A DNA stretch of 64,000 bases, from positions 1,578,001 to 1,642,000 of the forward strand of contig NZ_CP032405.1 of the NCBI RefSeq assembly GCF_016806065.1, written 5' to 3'. Shown here piece by piece: positions 52,231-62,095 of the stretch (its first letter is position 1; each line of letters begins with the position of its first letter). The notes beneath the pieces were generated by a model that worked only from the letters and a program-made list of their open reading frames with translations, did no database searches and was not told the origin of the DNA. Source of the stretch: Rhizobium rosettiformans. Its GTDB lineage: Bacteria > Pseudomonadota > Alphaproteobacteria > Rhizobiales > Rhizobiaceae. A program made the position numbers and the translations under genes.

Positions 52231-54453
52231 TCACTCCGCGTCCGTGATCAAGACGGGCCGGTCGGCCGATCTGGACTCTGATTGAACCTCGTTCTTTACC
52301 CTCAATGGTGGCGACATACCTGCCTTGTCCTCACCCATGTAGAGCGTGACGTGCGGGAACGGGATTTCTATGCCTCGGCGGTCGAAGACCTGCTTGATCA
52401 GCTCGTTATACGCGCGACCGGTTGCCCAGTGCCCCCCTGGAACGGTCTTGATGCGTGCGCGCACCATCACGGCGCTGTCGCCGAAAGCGGTTACACCATG
52501 CATGTCGAGCTTGTCGACGATCATTTCCCGCCATTCGCTTTGCATCAGAAGGTCGAAGGCCTCGTGCATCGCCTCCTTCACCTCGGCGATGTCCTCTCTG
52601 TAGGCGACCCCGATCTCGGCGACGTGGTAGCTGAAACCCTTCATCATGTTGGAAACGGTGTCGACGGAGGAGAAGGGGATCAGATGCAAAGTCCCGTCGA
52701 GCGAACGGATCGACACCGAGCGGATCGTCAGCCGCTCCACGACCCCGCTGACATTGCCGAGGCTGACGACATCGCCTTCGTTCATGACATTCTCCAGCTG
52801 GATAAAGACACCCGTAATGATGTCCTGGACCAGCTTCTGGGCGCCGAAGCCGATCGCCAGACCAAGGACACCGGCGCCGGCCAGCAACGGAGCGATATTG
52901 ACGCCGATCTGCGCGAGCGCCAGCATGGTCACGAGAACGACCAGAGCAATCGTGAAGGCGTTCTGAAAGAGTGACAGAAGGGTTTTTTCACGGCTGGTCG
53001 GAATTGTCCCGAATTGGGGGTTGAGCCTATACTCGACCCAGGAAGACACGGCCAGATAGGCAACGAAGCCGAACAACAGGATGATGAGCGCCGCCAGGGT
53101 GGAGCCGCTAACGCGCTGGCCACTGTCGGACGCGAGCCAGCCGAGAAAATCGATCAGTCCCCAGGCTTGGGCGATGGCGATCATCACGCCGAAGGTTACG
53201 ATGACCCGGATGATCTGCATCACACGTGGCACGAAGGCCTTCAGTCGTGCCTCCAGTGCCGGAAGCCGGGCACGAAGGTCATCCGGAAGCCTGAGACCGG
53301 CATTGGCGAAGCGTCCGATAAAGACAGTCACAAGCCCCCCCACAACAATTGCGACGATGGATTTCAAGGTGGCTGCCATCATGTACGGAAGGGCACCGGA
53401 AGGATTGACCAACCAGACCAGTACAATCGCGAAGAGATAGGCGATAGCCAACAGATGCCATATCCCGGCGAGCAAAGCGCTGCTGCGACTGATGAAATCG
53501 CTTCGCCCCTGAGCAGCGCGCGACGACAGGGTGTGGCGCACACGGTCTTGGTTTTGCAAGATGATGACGACACCGATCACCAGGGCGGTAAACATGACCA
53601 AAACGCGAACGGCCTGGGCCGCGGACTCCGAAACATTGGTTGCCATGATCGGTGCGACAAACATGAAGGCATAACCGATGAGCGAAACGATGCGCGCGAG
53701 CCAGAAATACCAATAGGCTGCCGACGTGTCCGAGACCGGTATGGGTCTGAGGTTTGGAAACCGCGCATGCAACAGTAGGCGCATCGTCACCTTGATCATC
53801 TCAACCAGGAGGAAGGCATTCAGGAGGAGAGTCTGATTGATATCCATCTGGCCGGTTACGCCACCGACCACTTGCAGAGCGAGGAAATAGCCCACGCCCC
53901 AGGCCAGAGCGACGGTGACGACATCCGAGACGGTAGCGACCAGTACATATATCGCTTTGACGAACCAGTGACGACCGGCGGCGCGATTGTCGAAGCTGCG
54001 CTGAAGAGGATGGACAAGTATCCGCAAGACAAGGAACGAGGCGAATAGCCCGGCGGCCACCAGCACTACGTTCAGGATGATAGAACGGAGCGCTGTGTAG
54101 TCGCCCGGGTCGGGATCCGTGATCATCGCGGCGAGCGCCACCAACCCGGTCCAAACCGTGCTCCCACCGGCCACGATCTGCTCGGCTGCCGCTCGTGTTT
54201 GTTCTGCGACTTGCCGCGCAATGGTGGCTTCGCCGCTCGGTTGATCCGTGGACGCCTGTGTTGCCGCCTCGGTCTTCAGCCTGGTCAGAAGTGCTGTTCG
54301 GGCCTCTTCACTTTCCAGGATACGGATAAGCTCGTCGACGCCCGTCACGGTCTGCGGCGTCGATTGATCGTTCTCCTGCGCCTCGGCAGCTGGCGGCAGG
54401 GCGAATAGCGCTAGGAGCGCCAGAAGGCTGACGAGGTGGCGAAGAGTGATCAT
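52231..54453 (-). CDS. Large MscS-family mechanosensitive channel
   Basis: 740 residues. Signal peptide (LLALLALFALPPAAEAQ), periplasmic region, about nine to eleven membrane helices, then the MscS core: pore helix GVNIAPLLAGAGVLGLAIGF, GAQKLVQDIITGVFI, and beta domain EGDVVSLGNVSGVVERLTIR. Similar in size and layout to YbiO. It protects the cell from osmotic downshock. The C-terminus extends past the usual fold by about 30 residues. Confidence 0.93.
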   Translation of the reverse strand: MITLRHLVSLLALLALFALPPAAEAQENDQSTPQTVTGVDELIRILESEEARTALLTRLKTEAATQASTDQPSGEATIARQVAEQTRAAAEQIVAGGSTVWTGLVALAAMITDPDPGDYTALRSIILNVVLVAAGLFASFLVLRILVHPLQRSFDNRAAGRHWFVKAIYVLVATVSDVVTVALAWGVGYFLALQVVGGVTGQMDINQTLLLNAFLLVEMIKVTMRLLLHARFPNLRPIPVSDTSAAYWYFWLARIVSLIGYAFMFVAPIMATNVSESAAQAVRVLVMFTALVIGVVIILQNQDRVRHTLSSRAAQGRSDFISRSSALLAGIWHLLAIAYLFAIVLVWLVNPSGALPYMMAATLKSIVAIVVGGLVTVFIGRFANAGLRLPDDLRARLPALEARLKAFVPRVMQIIRVIVTFGVMIAIAQAWGLIDFLGWLASDSGQRVSGSTLAALIILLFGFVAYLAVSSWVEYRLNPQFGTIPTSREKTLLSLFQNAFTIALVVLVTMLALAQIGVNIAPLLAGAGVLGLAIGFGAQKLVQDIITGVFIQLENVMNEGDVVSLGNVSGVVERLTIRSVSIRSLDGTLHLIPFSSVDTVSNMMKGFSYHVAEIGVAYREDIAEVKEAMHEAFDLLMQSEWREMIVDKLDMHGVTAFGDSAVMVRARIKTVPGGHWATGRAYNELIKQVFDRRGIEIPFPHVTLYMGEDKAGMSPPLRVKNEVQSESRSADRPVLITDAE

Positions 54454-54787
54454 GTGTCGCTTTCAAACGGATTTGGTCATGATGCGACATGGAACTTCCG
54501 CCTTTTTCGTCAACCCTCGCTGTTATGCGAAGGCGGACAAATTGCAAAATACGACGATGTTTGCCTTCATCGGAGATGCTGAGGAAGGGGCGCCAAGGTC
54601 AACGACTGATCGAGCGGCAAGGACTGCTCGCAGAAACATCATCAGTTGCGCTGACGCGAATGCGAACACCTGCACTCTGCCGACCGAGGTGTTCAAGCGA
54701 GAACAGCCTCGCTACCCGATGTCATGACCCGAACGACAAAACCGCGCGGTTTCGCTGCTTCTGATGAGGATTTGACGTCATTCAACC
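54454..54787. other. 334-bp gap between ppsA and the MscS gene
   Basis: Contains a 14-bp palindrome AAACCGCGCGGTTT (54739-54752) followed on the minus strand by T residues, 36 bases past the ppsA stop; it may end ppsA transcription, though the loop is minimal. No gene seen. Confidence 0.4.
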
Positions 54788-57196
54788 CTATGACTCCGCA
54801 CCGCCGGCAACTCCCTTTGCATTCTCGGCTTCCGAAACATTCTGCTTGACCGCGATGAAGCTGTCTGGCGTGACCGAGATGCTGTCGATGCCGCACTCGA
54901 CGAGGAACTTCGCAAATTCCGGATGGTCGCTCGGTGCCTGGCCGCAAAGGCCGATCTTGGCCCCGGCAGCCTTGGCTTCGCCGATCACGCTGCGGATCAT
55001 CCATTTGACCGCTTCGTCCTGCTCGTCGAACAGATCGGCCAGTTCGCCGGAATCGCGGTCGACCCCGAGTGTCAGCTGGGTCAGGTCGTTCGATCCGATG
55101 GAGAACCCATCGAAATGCTGGGCGAACTGCTTGGCAAGAATGACGTTCGAGGGGATCTCGCACATGACGAAGACCTGCAGGTCGCTTTCCCCGCGCCTCA
55201 GTCCGTTTTCGGCCATCACGCCAAGTACCTTTTCGGCCTCCGCAACGGACCGGCAGAAGGGGATCATCACCACGACATTCTTGAAGCCAAGTTCGTTGCG
55301 CAGCTTTCGAATGGCTCTGCATTCCAGGGCAAATCCGTCCCGGTATCGCGGCGAATAATAGCGCGAGGCGCCGCGAAAGCCGATCATCGGGTTTTCCTCG
55401 GTCGGCTCGAACGCCGCGCCGCCCAGAAGCCCTGCATATTCATTGGTCTTGAAATCGCTCATCCGGACGATGACCGGTTGCGGGTAGAAGGCTGCTGCGA
55501 TCCTCGCCAGCCCTTCGGCGAGTTTGTCGACGAAATAGGCGGACTTGTCGGCATAGGTCGCCGTCAGCTCGGCGATTTCGGCCTTGGCGCTTTGATCGGT
55601 CAGGCTGTCGAAATTCACCAGCGCCATGGGATGGATACGAATGGCATTGCTGATGACGAATTCCATGCGCGCCAGGCCAACGCCGTCCGCCGGCAGTCGC
55701 CACCAGCGGAATGCGGCACCCGGATTGGCGAGGTTCAGCATCACCTTGGTCTTTGTCGCCGGAATATCCTCCATGTCGAGTGTCTGGACCTCGTATTCGG
55801 CGCGGCCCTCATAGATCGACGCCTCGTCGCCCTCGGCACAGGACACGGTGATCTCCTGGCCGGAATGGAGGATCTGGGTGGCTGTCCCCGTCCCGACAAT
55901 TGCCGGTAGCCCCAGTTCCCGGCTGACAATGGCGGCATGCGAGGTGCGGCCGCCATGGTCGGTCACGATGGCAGCTGCCCGCTTCATGATCGGAACCCAG
56001 TCGGGGTCGGTCGTGGACGTGACCAGGATCGATCCGTCGACGAATTGCCCGATGTCGCGGGCATTCTCGATCAGGCAGACCTGGCCGGAGACGACGGCGT
56101 CGCCGATCGACAGGCCCGTGAGCAGTGTCTTGCCCTTGCTCTTGATCTGATACGAGCTGAACACTGCGGTTTCGCGGTTCGACTGGACCGTTTCCGGCCG
56201 TGCCTGGACGATATAGAGGCGCCCGGTATGCCCGTCCCGGGCCCATTCCATATCCATCGCGCAGCCGTAATGGCGTTCGATGGTCGTCGCCCAGCGTGCC
56301 AGTGTCAGGATCTCGGCGTCTGATAGCACATAGGCGGCGCGCTCCGCTTTCGACGTCGGCACGTTGCGCGTCGGCTGCTCGGCAGAGCCATAGACCATCT
56401 TGATGGTCTTGCCGCCGCACTTCTTTGAAATGATCGGGCTGAGCGCCGGATCGTCCAGGAGCGGCTTGAAGACCTGATATTCGTCAGGGTCGACGGCGCC
56501 CTGAACGACATTTTCGCCGAGCCCCCAGGCGGCATCGATCAGGACGACCTTGTCGAAACCCGTTTCCGTGTCGATTGAGAACATGACGCCGGACCCGCCA
56601 ATGTCGGAACGCACCATTTGCTGGATCCCGACAGACAGCGCGACCTTCATATGGTCGAAGCCTTTCGTCTGACGATAGGAGATCGCCCGGTCGGTAAACA
56701 GCGAGGCAAAGCAGCGCTTGCAGGCCTGCAAGAGTTCCGTCTGCCCGACGATGTTGAGAAATGTCTCCTGCTGTCCGGCAAAGCTCGCATCCGGAAGGTC
56801 TTCGGCCGTTGCGCTGGAGCGGACGGCGACACTGACGTCAGGTTGACCGGCTCTGTCTGCCAAGCCGCGATAGGCCTCGACGATGGCAGCGGCCGTGGCA
56901 GCCGGCCAGTCTGCCCTGAGGAACAGCTGGCGGATGGCTGCCCCCGTCTCGGAAAGGCTTGCCTTGCCGGCAGTCCAGTCGGCGATCGATTTGCCGATCG
57001 ATTCACGGATCTGGTTTTCGTCGATGAAATGCCAGTAGGCATCGGAGGTGGTCGCAAAACCCGGCGGAACATCGACGCCCTGGAGGCTGAGCTCCTGGAT
57101 CATTTCTCCGAGCGAGGAATTCTTACCGCCGACCTTGGCGACATCCGAGCGTTTGAGGTCATCAAACCAGACGACATGAGTTGTTACATGATGCAT
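54788..57196 (-). CDS. ppsA: Phosphoenolpyruvate synthase
   Basis: 802 residues; GGAGGAGG precedes the ATG. Order: ATP-grasp domain (VGGKNSSLGEM, AVRSSATAEDLPDASFAGQQ), phosphohistidine domain with catalytic His in TDHGGRTSHAAIVSRELGLP, and PEP-binding barrel (GFRGASRYYSP, EIPSNVILA, FSIGSNDLTQLTLGVDRDS, GLCGQAPSDHPEFA). It makes PEP from pyruvate and ATP for gluconeogenesis, useful for growth on aromatic or organic acids broken down by the neighbouring genes. Confidence 0.96.
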   Translation of the reverse strand: MHHVTTHVVWFDDLKRSDVAKVGGKNSSLGEMIQELSLQGVDVPPGFATTSDAYWHFIDENQIRESIGKSIADWTAGKASLSETGAAIRQLFLRADWPAATAAAIVEAYRGLADRAGQPDVSVAVRSSATAEDLPDASFAGQQETFLNIVGQTELLQACKRCFASLFTDRAISYRQTKGFDHMKVALSVGIQQMVRSDIGGSGVMFSIDTETGFDKVVLIDAAWGLGENVVQGAVDPDEYQVFKPLLDDPALSPIISKKCGGKTIKMVYGSAEQPTRNVPTSKAERAAYVLSDAEILTLARWATTIERHYGCAMDMEWARDGHTGRLYIVQARPETVQSNRETAVFSSYQIKSKGKTLLTGLSIGDAVVSGQVCLIENARDIGQFVDGSILVTSTTDPDWVPIMKRAAAIVTDHGGRTSHAAIVSRELGLPAIVGTGTATQILHSGQEITVSCAEGDEASIYEGRAEYEVQTLDMEDIPATKTKVMLNLANPGAAFRWWRLPADGVGLARMEFVISNAIRIHPMALVNFDSLTDQSAKAEIAELTATYADKSAYFVDKLAEGLARIAAAFYPQPVIVRMSDFKTNEYAGLLGGAAFEPTEENPMIGFRGASRYYSPRYRDGFALECRAIRKLRNELGFKNVVVMIPFCRSVAEAEKVLGVMAENGLRRGESDLQVFVMCEIPSNVILAKQFAQHFDGFSIGSNDLTQLTLGVDRDSGELADLFDEQDEAVKWMIRSVIGEAKAAGAKIGLCGQAPSDHPEFAKFLVECGIDSISVTPDSFIAVKQNVSEAENAKGVAGGAES

Positions 57197-57351
57197 GCCT
57201 ACCTCCTCCAGGGACGGGTTGCTTCAAGCGAACCCAAGGGGAAGGCTATCGGCAAAGCGCCGACTGGCGGTTGACACACATCAATAGCGGCCAGCATTCG
57301 TTGCCGGAGCGTTTCGCCCGGCCTCGGAGAGTTCCTCGATTTTCCACGCGC

Positions 57352-57999
57352 TCAAAGATCGGTGCTACGCAGATATCCAAGCACGGCGTCAGCGATCATC
57401 GACTTGTGACGGTCGTAGAGGTCCGGTTCGGAGAGGTCGCGCTTGAAGATCGTGCCGAAGGTGTAACGGTTTGAGACGCGAAAGAAGCAGAAGGCGCTGA
57501 TCAGCATGTGCAGATCGATCGCGTCGACTGGACGCCGGAACAGGCCGCTCTTCAGGCCGCGGTCGATGATGTCCTGCAGCGTGCGAATGACGGAGATGTT
57601 CAGATCGGCGATTTCACTCGATCGCTTCATATGCATAGCATGATGGATATTCTCGATGCTGACGAGCCGCACGAAGTCGGGATTGTGCTCGTCGTGGTCG
57701 AAGGTCGTGCTGATCAGCCGGCGCAGAGCTTCGTCTGGCGCCAGTTCCGACAGCTGCAGGTCCGCTTCGAGCGATCGGATCTTGCGATAGGCCTTTTCCA
57801 GCACCGCCAGATACAGCCCCTCCTTGCTGCCGTAGTAGTAATAGATCATCCGCTTGGACGTGCGCGTCTTCTCGGCAATCTGATCCACCCGTGCGCCCGA
57901 CAGCCCGAACTCGGCGAACTCTTCCGTTGCGACATCCAGGATGTCTTCACGTGTCCGCTCAGGGTCGTTCCTGCGCGTTTCCCTCGCCGTTTTCGCCAT
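57352..57999 (-). CDS. TetR-family regulator
   Basis: 215 residues from the ATG at 57999 (GGAG upstream; ATG 58008 in frame). HTH: REDILDVATEEFAEFGLSGA, RVDQIAEKTRTSKRMIYYYY, the classic TetR N-terminus; the rest is a helical ligand-binding domain. Divergent from the shikimate dehydrogenase gene, with a palindrome between them that is likely its operator. It may sense quinate, shikimate or a breakdown product. Confidence 0.92.
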   Translation of the reverse strand: MAKTARETRRNDPERTREDILDVATEEFAEFGLSGARVDQIAEKTRTSKRMIYYYYGSKEGLYLAVLEKAYRKIRSLEADLQLSELAPDEALRRLISTTFDHDEHNPDFVRLVSIENIHHAMHMKRSSEIADLNISVIRTLQDIIDRGLKSGLFRRPVDAIDLHMLISAFCFFRVSNRYTFGTIFKRDLSEPDLYDRHKSMIADAVLGYLRSTDL

Positions 58000-58097
58000 A
58001 GTCTCCATCCCCGATCGCGATTGCGGCCATTGCCGACGCAGCGCGCCTTCAGTTCATAGTGGTCTCGGGACCACGCTTCAAGCCAGCCAACGTTGAC

Positions 58098-58111
58098 ACT
58101 AACTAGTTAGT
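58098..58111. promoter_or_regulatory. Palindromic operator upstream of the dehydrogenase gene
   Basis: ACTAACTAGTTAGT, a perfect 14-bp palindrome overlapping the last base of a TTGACA box (58093-58098) and filling the promoter spacer. Nearly identical to the palindrome at 61961-61974. Confidence 0.75.
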
Positions 58112-58184
58112 ACATTATCGTCGTTGTCAGGTTGGGAGGCCGGAAGCGTGGACGAGGTCCGGGCTTCGACATTGGGAGGCGGTT

Positions 58185-59072
58185 ATGAAGCAAAAGCGCG
58201 ATATCTTGCGCGCCGGACTGATCGGGTTCGGCATTCAGCGCTCGCTGACCCCTGCCATGCACATGCGCGAAGGCGAGGCCCAGGGCGTCGACTACCGCTA
58301 TGAACTTATCGACCTCAACGAGCGCAAGCTCGGGCCAGATGACCTCGAGACCCTTGTCGTCGAGGCCGAAGAGCAGGGCTTCTGCGGCCTCAACATCACC
58401 TATCCCTGCAAGCAGAGAATCCTGCCCTTGCTGACCGACATCTCCGAGGACGCGCGCAAGCTCGGCGCCGTCAACACGGTGATCTTGCGCGACGGAAAGC
58501 GCATCGGCCACAACACCGACTGGTGGGGATTCGCGCAAGGGCTTTCCCGCCAACTGCCTGACGCGGACTTGTCGTCTGTGATTCAGATCGGTGCTGGCGG
58601 TGCCGGCGCGGCGACGGCCTATGCCGTGCTCGAAATGGGCGCGCGGTCACTCGCGATCTTCGACATCGATCCGGACAAGGCATCGGAACTGGCGTCCCTC
58701 ATGGGCATGCATTTCCCGGAAGCATCGGTCAGCGTGGCCTCAGATCTGCAGGCCTTCATCGGCCACGCCACCGGGCTCGTCCATGCCACGCCGATCGGAA
58801 TGGACAAGCACCCGGGAATGCCACTTTCTGCAGAACTGTTGCACCCGGGCCTCTGGGTTGCCGAGGTGGTTTATTTCCCCTTGGAGACGGCGCTGCTGCA
58901 GGCCGCCCGTCAGCGCGGATGTCGCGTGGCGAACGGAGGCGGCATGGCGGTCTTCCAGGCCGTCGGCGCTTTCTCGTTGTTTACGGGCCTGGAGCCCGAT
59001 GTCGGTCGCATGCTTCGCCATTTCGAAGCGCTGACGGAAGCGGGCGTCACACGCCAGCCTCAGACGGCTTGA
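58185..59072 (+). CDS. aroE: Shikimate/quinate dehydrogenase family enzyme
   Basis: 295 residues; GGGAGG precedes the ATG. Substrate domain GLIGFGIQRSLTPAMHMREG and NITYPCKQRILPLL (catalytic Lys), HNTDWWGF with the conserved Asp, and Rossmann loop IGAGGAGAATAYA. The clustering with a dehydroshikimate dehydratase and a TRAP carrier points to catabolic use (shikimate or quinate oxidation) and not aromatic amino acid synthesis. FGIQRSLTPAMH is typical of the quinate-like subgroup. Confidence 0.9.
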   Translation: MKQKRDILRAGLIGFGIQRSLTPAMHMREGEAQGVDYRYELIDLNERKLGPDDLETLVVEAEEQGFCGLNITYPCKQRILPLLTDISEDARKLGAVNTVILRDGKRIGHNTDWWGFAQGLSRQLPDADLSSVIQIGAGGAGAATAYAVLEMGARSLAIFDIDPDKASELASLMGMHFPEASVSVASDLQAFIGHATGLVHATPIGMDKHPGMPLSAELLHPGLWVAEVVYFPLETALLQAARQRGCRVANGGGMAVFQAVGAFSLFTGLEPDVGRMLRHFEALTEAGVTRQPQTA

Positions 59073-59286
59073 GGCGAAGAGTACATTTGGAATGGTAGGT
59101 GTCAGGCGCTGACAGCCTGGCTGGATTGAAACTGGTGGCCCGGAAGGGCAGGGAGGAGGAAGACATGTCCGGCATCATCGACATCCTGTACTCCCAGGCT
59201 ATTAGTCACGCGTCGCTCTCCCGTACGCCAATTCCTTGCATAGTATCCGCTCTGCTGGCTGTTCCCGCCTGTGAGAGGAGGCGCGC

Positions 59287-61176
59287 ATGAAGACCTCGAT
59301 TGCGACCGTCTCCATCAGCGGTGAGTTCGAGGAAAAGCTCGCCGCCATCGCGCGCGCCGGCTTCGATGCCGTCGAGATCTTCGAGAACGACTTTCTAGCC
59401 TTCGACCGTTCGCCGGCAGAGGTCGGACAGATGGTTCGTGATCACGGGCTTGCCGTGTCGCTTTTCCAGCCGTTTCGCGACTTCGAAGGCATGCCCGAAC
59501 CGTTCCGGTCCCGCAATTTCGATCGCGCCGAGCGTAAGTTCGATCTGATGGCCGAGCTCGGCACGGATCTGATGCTGATCTGCTCGAACGCCTCACCGGT
59601 CGCGCTGGGCGGGATCGATCGCGCCGCCGAGGATTTCCATGCGCTCGGCGAGCGTGCCGCCCGCCGCGGCTTGCGGGTGGGCTATGAGGCGCTCGCCTGG
59701 GGTCGGCATATCAACGACCATCGCGACGCCTGGGAGATCGTGCGCCGCGCCGATCATCCCAGCATCGGGCTGATCCTCGACAGCTTCCACACATTGTCGC
59801 GCAAGATCGAGTTGAATTCGATCCGCTCTATTCCTGGAGATCGCATCTTCATCGTCCAGCTCGCGGATGCGCCGCTGATCGAGATGGATCTCCTTTATTG
59901 GTCGCGCCACTTCCGCAACATGCCGGGCGAGGGTGACTTGGCCGTCACCGCCTTCATGCAGGCCGTCGCGGCCACCGGGTATAACGGCTACCTGTCGCTC
60001 GAGATCTTCAACGACCAGTTTCGTGGCGGCTCACCGGACGCGATCTCGCGGGACGGGCGTCGTTCCCTGGTCAACCTCATGGATCAGGTGGCGCGAGCCG
60101 AACCGCAGATCAATATACCGGTGCCGGTCATGCCCGATCGGGCCAAGGTATCCGACGTCGCCTTCATCGAATTCGCGGCCGGCGAGGACGAAGAGCGCGA
60201 ACTCGAAGCCCTTTTTACACTCCTCGGCTTCGTGCCCACCGCCCGGCATCGCTCCAAGGCCGTGACGCTCTATCGTCAGGGTGACATCAATCTCGTCATC
60301 AACAGGGAAGAGAAGGGTTTCGCCAACGCCTCCTATCTCGTCCATGGCGCCAATGCCTATGCCTTCGGACTCATGGTCGATGACGCGGCAGAGGCCCACA
60401 GGCGCGCGCTTCAGCTCGGTGCCGAGGATTTCCGCCAGTCCGTCGGTCCAGGTGAGCTGCAGGTCCCGGCGATCCGCGGCGTTGGCGGAGGTCTCGTCTA
60501 CTTCCTCGACCAAAAGAGTGAACTCGCGCGGATATTCGACGTCGAGTTCACGCCTATCGATGAAACGCCGGAGAGCATCGTCGACATCGGCCTGACCCGG
60601 GTGGACCACATCGCCCAGACCACGCGCTACGAGGAAATGCTGACCTGGCTCCTCTTCTACACATCGCAGCTTGATGCCCGGAAGACGCCGATGGTCGACA
60701 TCATCGATCCGGCGGGCCTCGTCAGAAGTCAGGTGGTCGAGACCCCGGACGGGCGCCTGCGAATCACCCTGAACGGCGCTGAAAACCGCAACACGCTGGC
60801 CGGCCGCTTCATCGCCGAAACCTTCGGCTCGGGTATCCAGCATATCGCCTTCGAGACCGACGATATCTTCGCCACCGCCGAGGCGCTTGCCGCCAAGGGT
60901 TTCCGGTCGCTCGTGATTTCGCCAAATTATTACGACGACATCGAAGCCCGCTTCGGTCTCGACCCCGATCTCGTTGAGCGGATGAAATCGGCGAATATTC
61001 TCTATGATCAGGATGAGGCGGGGGAGTATTTCCAGCTCTACTCGCCGACCTATGGCGAAGGCTTCTTCTTCGAGCTCGTCGAGCGCCGTGGTTATCGGGG
61101 CTATGGTGCGCCGAACGCGATCTTCCGCATCGCCGCCCTCAAGCGCCATCTGCGTCCGAAAGGAATGCCGAAATGA
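59287..61176 (+). CDS. 3-dehydroshikimate dehydratase fused to an HPPD-like domain
   Basis: 629 residues; GAGGAGG precedes the ATG. The first 280 residues form a TIM-barrel sugar isomerase-like dehydratase (KTSIATVSISGEFEEKLAAI, VEIFENDFL, YEALAWGRHINDH, LILDSFHTLSRK, YLSLEIFND). The second half resembles 4-hydroxyphenylpyruvate dioxygenase with metal ligands His441 (VDHIAQ), His519 (IQHIAFETDD) and Glu596 (FFFELVERRG). This QsuB-type fusion converts 3-dehydroshikimate to protocatechuate. It follows the dehydrogenase gene by 214 bases. Confidence 0.9.
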   Translation: MKTSIATVSISGEFEEKLAAIARAGFDAVEIFENDFLAFDRSPAEVGQMVRDHGLAVSLFQPFRDFEGMPEPFRSRNFDRAERKFDLMAELGTDLMLICSNASPVALGGIDRAAEDFHALGERAARRGLRVGYEALAWGRHINDHRDAWEIVRRADHPSIGLILDSFHTLSRKIELNSIRSIPGDRIFIVQLADAPLIEMDLLYWSRHFRNMPGEGDLAVTAFMQAVAATGYNGYLSLEIFNDQFRGGSPDAISRDGRRSLVNLMDQVARAEPQINIPVPVMPDRAKVSDVAFIEFAAGEDEERELEALFTLLGFVPTARHRSKAVTLYRQGDINLVINREEKGFANASYLVHGANAYAFGLMVDDAAEAHRRALQLGAEDFRQSVGPGELQVPAIRGVGGGLVYFLDQKSELARIFDVEFTPIDETPESIVDIGLTRVDHIAQTTRYEEMLTWLLFYTSQLDARKTPMVDIIDPAGLVRSQVVETPDGRLRITLNGAENRNTLAGRFIAETFGSGIQHIAFETDDIFATAEALAAKGFRSLVISPNYYDDIEARFGLDPDLVERMKSANILYDQDEAGEYFQLYSPTYGEGFFFELVERRGYRGYGAPNAIFRIAALKRHLRPKGMPK

Positions 61177-61211
61177 GCGCCCAGATCAACCATTCGGCCG
61201 GCCGCGGCCGT

Positions 61212-61889
61212 TCAGTTCGCCACCGTGCCACCGAGCGCGATCGTCAGCGACTGGTCGATGTGACGCGACAGAGCCGCGGCAGCCTGCTCGGCAGACCCCT
61301 CCATCAGCGGGTTGAGGAAGGCCAGATGCTCGGAGATAACCCGTTTGGCATTGTCCCGGGTCACGCGCACTCTGGTTTGCGCGGTCATCCGGATCTTGAT
61401 CGCCGTGACACGGTAGACATTGGAGATCAGGCTGTTCTCCATGACATCGACCATGTCGGCATGCATCTGCCAGTCATACACCTGCAAGTCGCGCAGGAAG
61501 GCCGGAAGATCGGTGATGTCGTCGCCGCTGAGCCGCTCGCGCGCCTGGATGTGCCAGTCGAGCCAGTTCGCGATCACGGCACGGTCGAGGCGCTGGATCA
61601 TGTCCGGGATGGCGCTGAGTTCGATGATGCGGCGCATCTGATACGCTTCCCGCACGAAGGTCACATCGAGGCTGGGCACCATCAGCCCGCGTTGCGGCAG
61701 CGTCTGCAAAAGGCCTTCAGCCTCGAGCCGCGGGATGGCTTCGCGGATGGCGCTGAGCGTCAGACCCGTCGTCTCGACCAGCGCGCGCTGGGAGATGACC
61801 TGGCCCGGCTTCAGCCGGCCCCAATTCAGAAGTTCTTCAATTCGACTATAGGCGAGCTGCCTGAGGGAGCTTTCACCTGTCGTCGACAT
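61212..61889 (-). CDS. GntR-family (FCD) regulator
   Basis: About 225 residues from the ATG at 61889; ATG 61922 is in frame. The winged helix is LAYSRIEELLNWGRLKPGQV, SQRALVETTGLTLSAIREAI, followed by an FCD ligand domain (YQMRRIIELSAI, DWQMHADMVDVMENSLI, HLAFLNPLMEGSAEQAAAAL). It is divergent from the TRAP genes and convergent with the dehydratase gene. It could control either unit; the palindrome at 61961 lies between it and the TRAP genes. Confidence 0.9.
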   Translation of the reverse strand: MSTTGESSLRQLAYSRIEELLNWGRLKPGQVISQRALVETTGLTLSAIREAIPRLEAEGLLQTLPQRGLMVPSLDVTFVREAYQMRRIIELSAIPDMIQRLDRAVIANWLDWHIQARERLSGDDITDLPAFLRDLQVYDWQMHADMVDVMENSLISNVYRVTAIKIRMTAQTRVRVTRDNAKRVISEHLAFLNPLMEGSAEQAAAALSRHIDQSLTIALGGTVAN

Positions 61890-61960
61890 AACTGCCTGCC
61901 GGGCGCTCGGTTTGTCTCTCATGGGGTCACACTGTCGTTGTTCGGGATTGATAACAGCAC

Positions 61961-61974
61961 ACTAACATGTTAGT
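61961..61974. promoter_or_regulatory. Palindromic operator upstream of the TRAP genes
   Basis: ACTAACATGTTAGT, a perfect 14-bp palindrome sharing ACTAAC-N2-GTTAGT with 58098-58111. Confidence 0.75.
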
Positions 61975-62095
61975 TCGATATCAGTAAGGTAGGATCTCTG
62001 CCAGCAGCGCGTTTTCACAGGTTTGGAGGACCGGAAGCGTGCTGGGGCGGAAAAACAACCAGAAGTTCCATAGTCAAACGGGAGGAGACTACGCA

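Noticed and set aside
59099..59290. 63-codon ORF between the dehydrogenase and dehydratase genes
   Set aside because: No homology or domain; it overlaps the ribosome site of the following gene. A leader peptide cannot be excluded but is unsupported.
60031..61149. 372-codon minus-strand ORF opposite the dehydratase gene
   Set aside because: Shadow ORF; the plus-strand protein has complete catalytic motifs.
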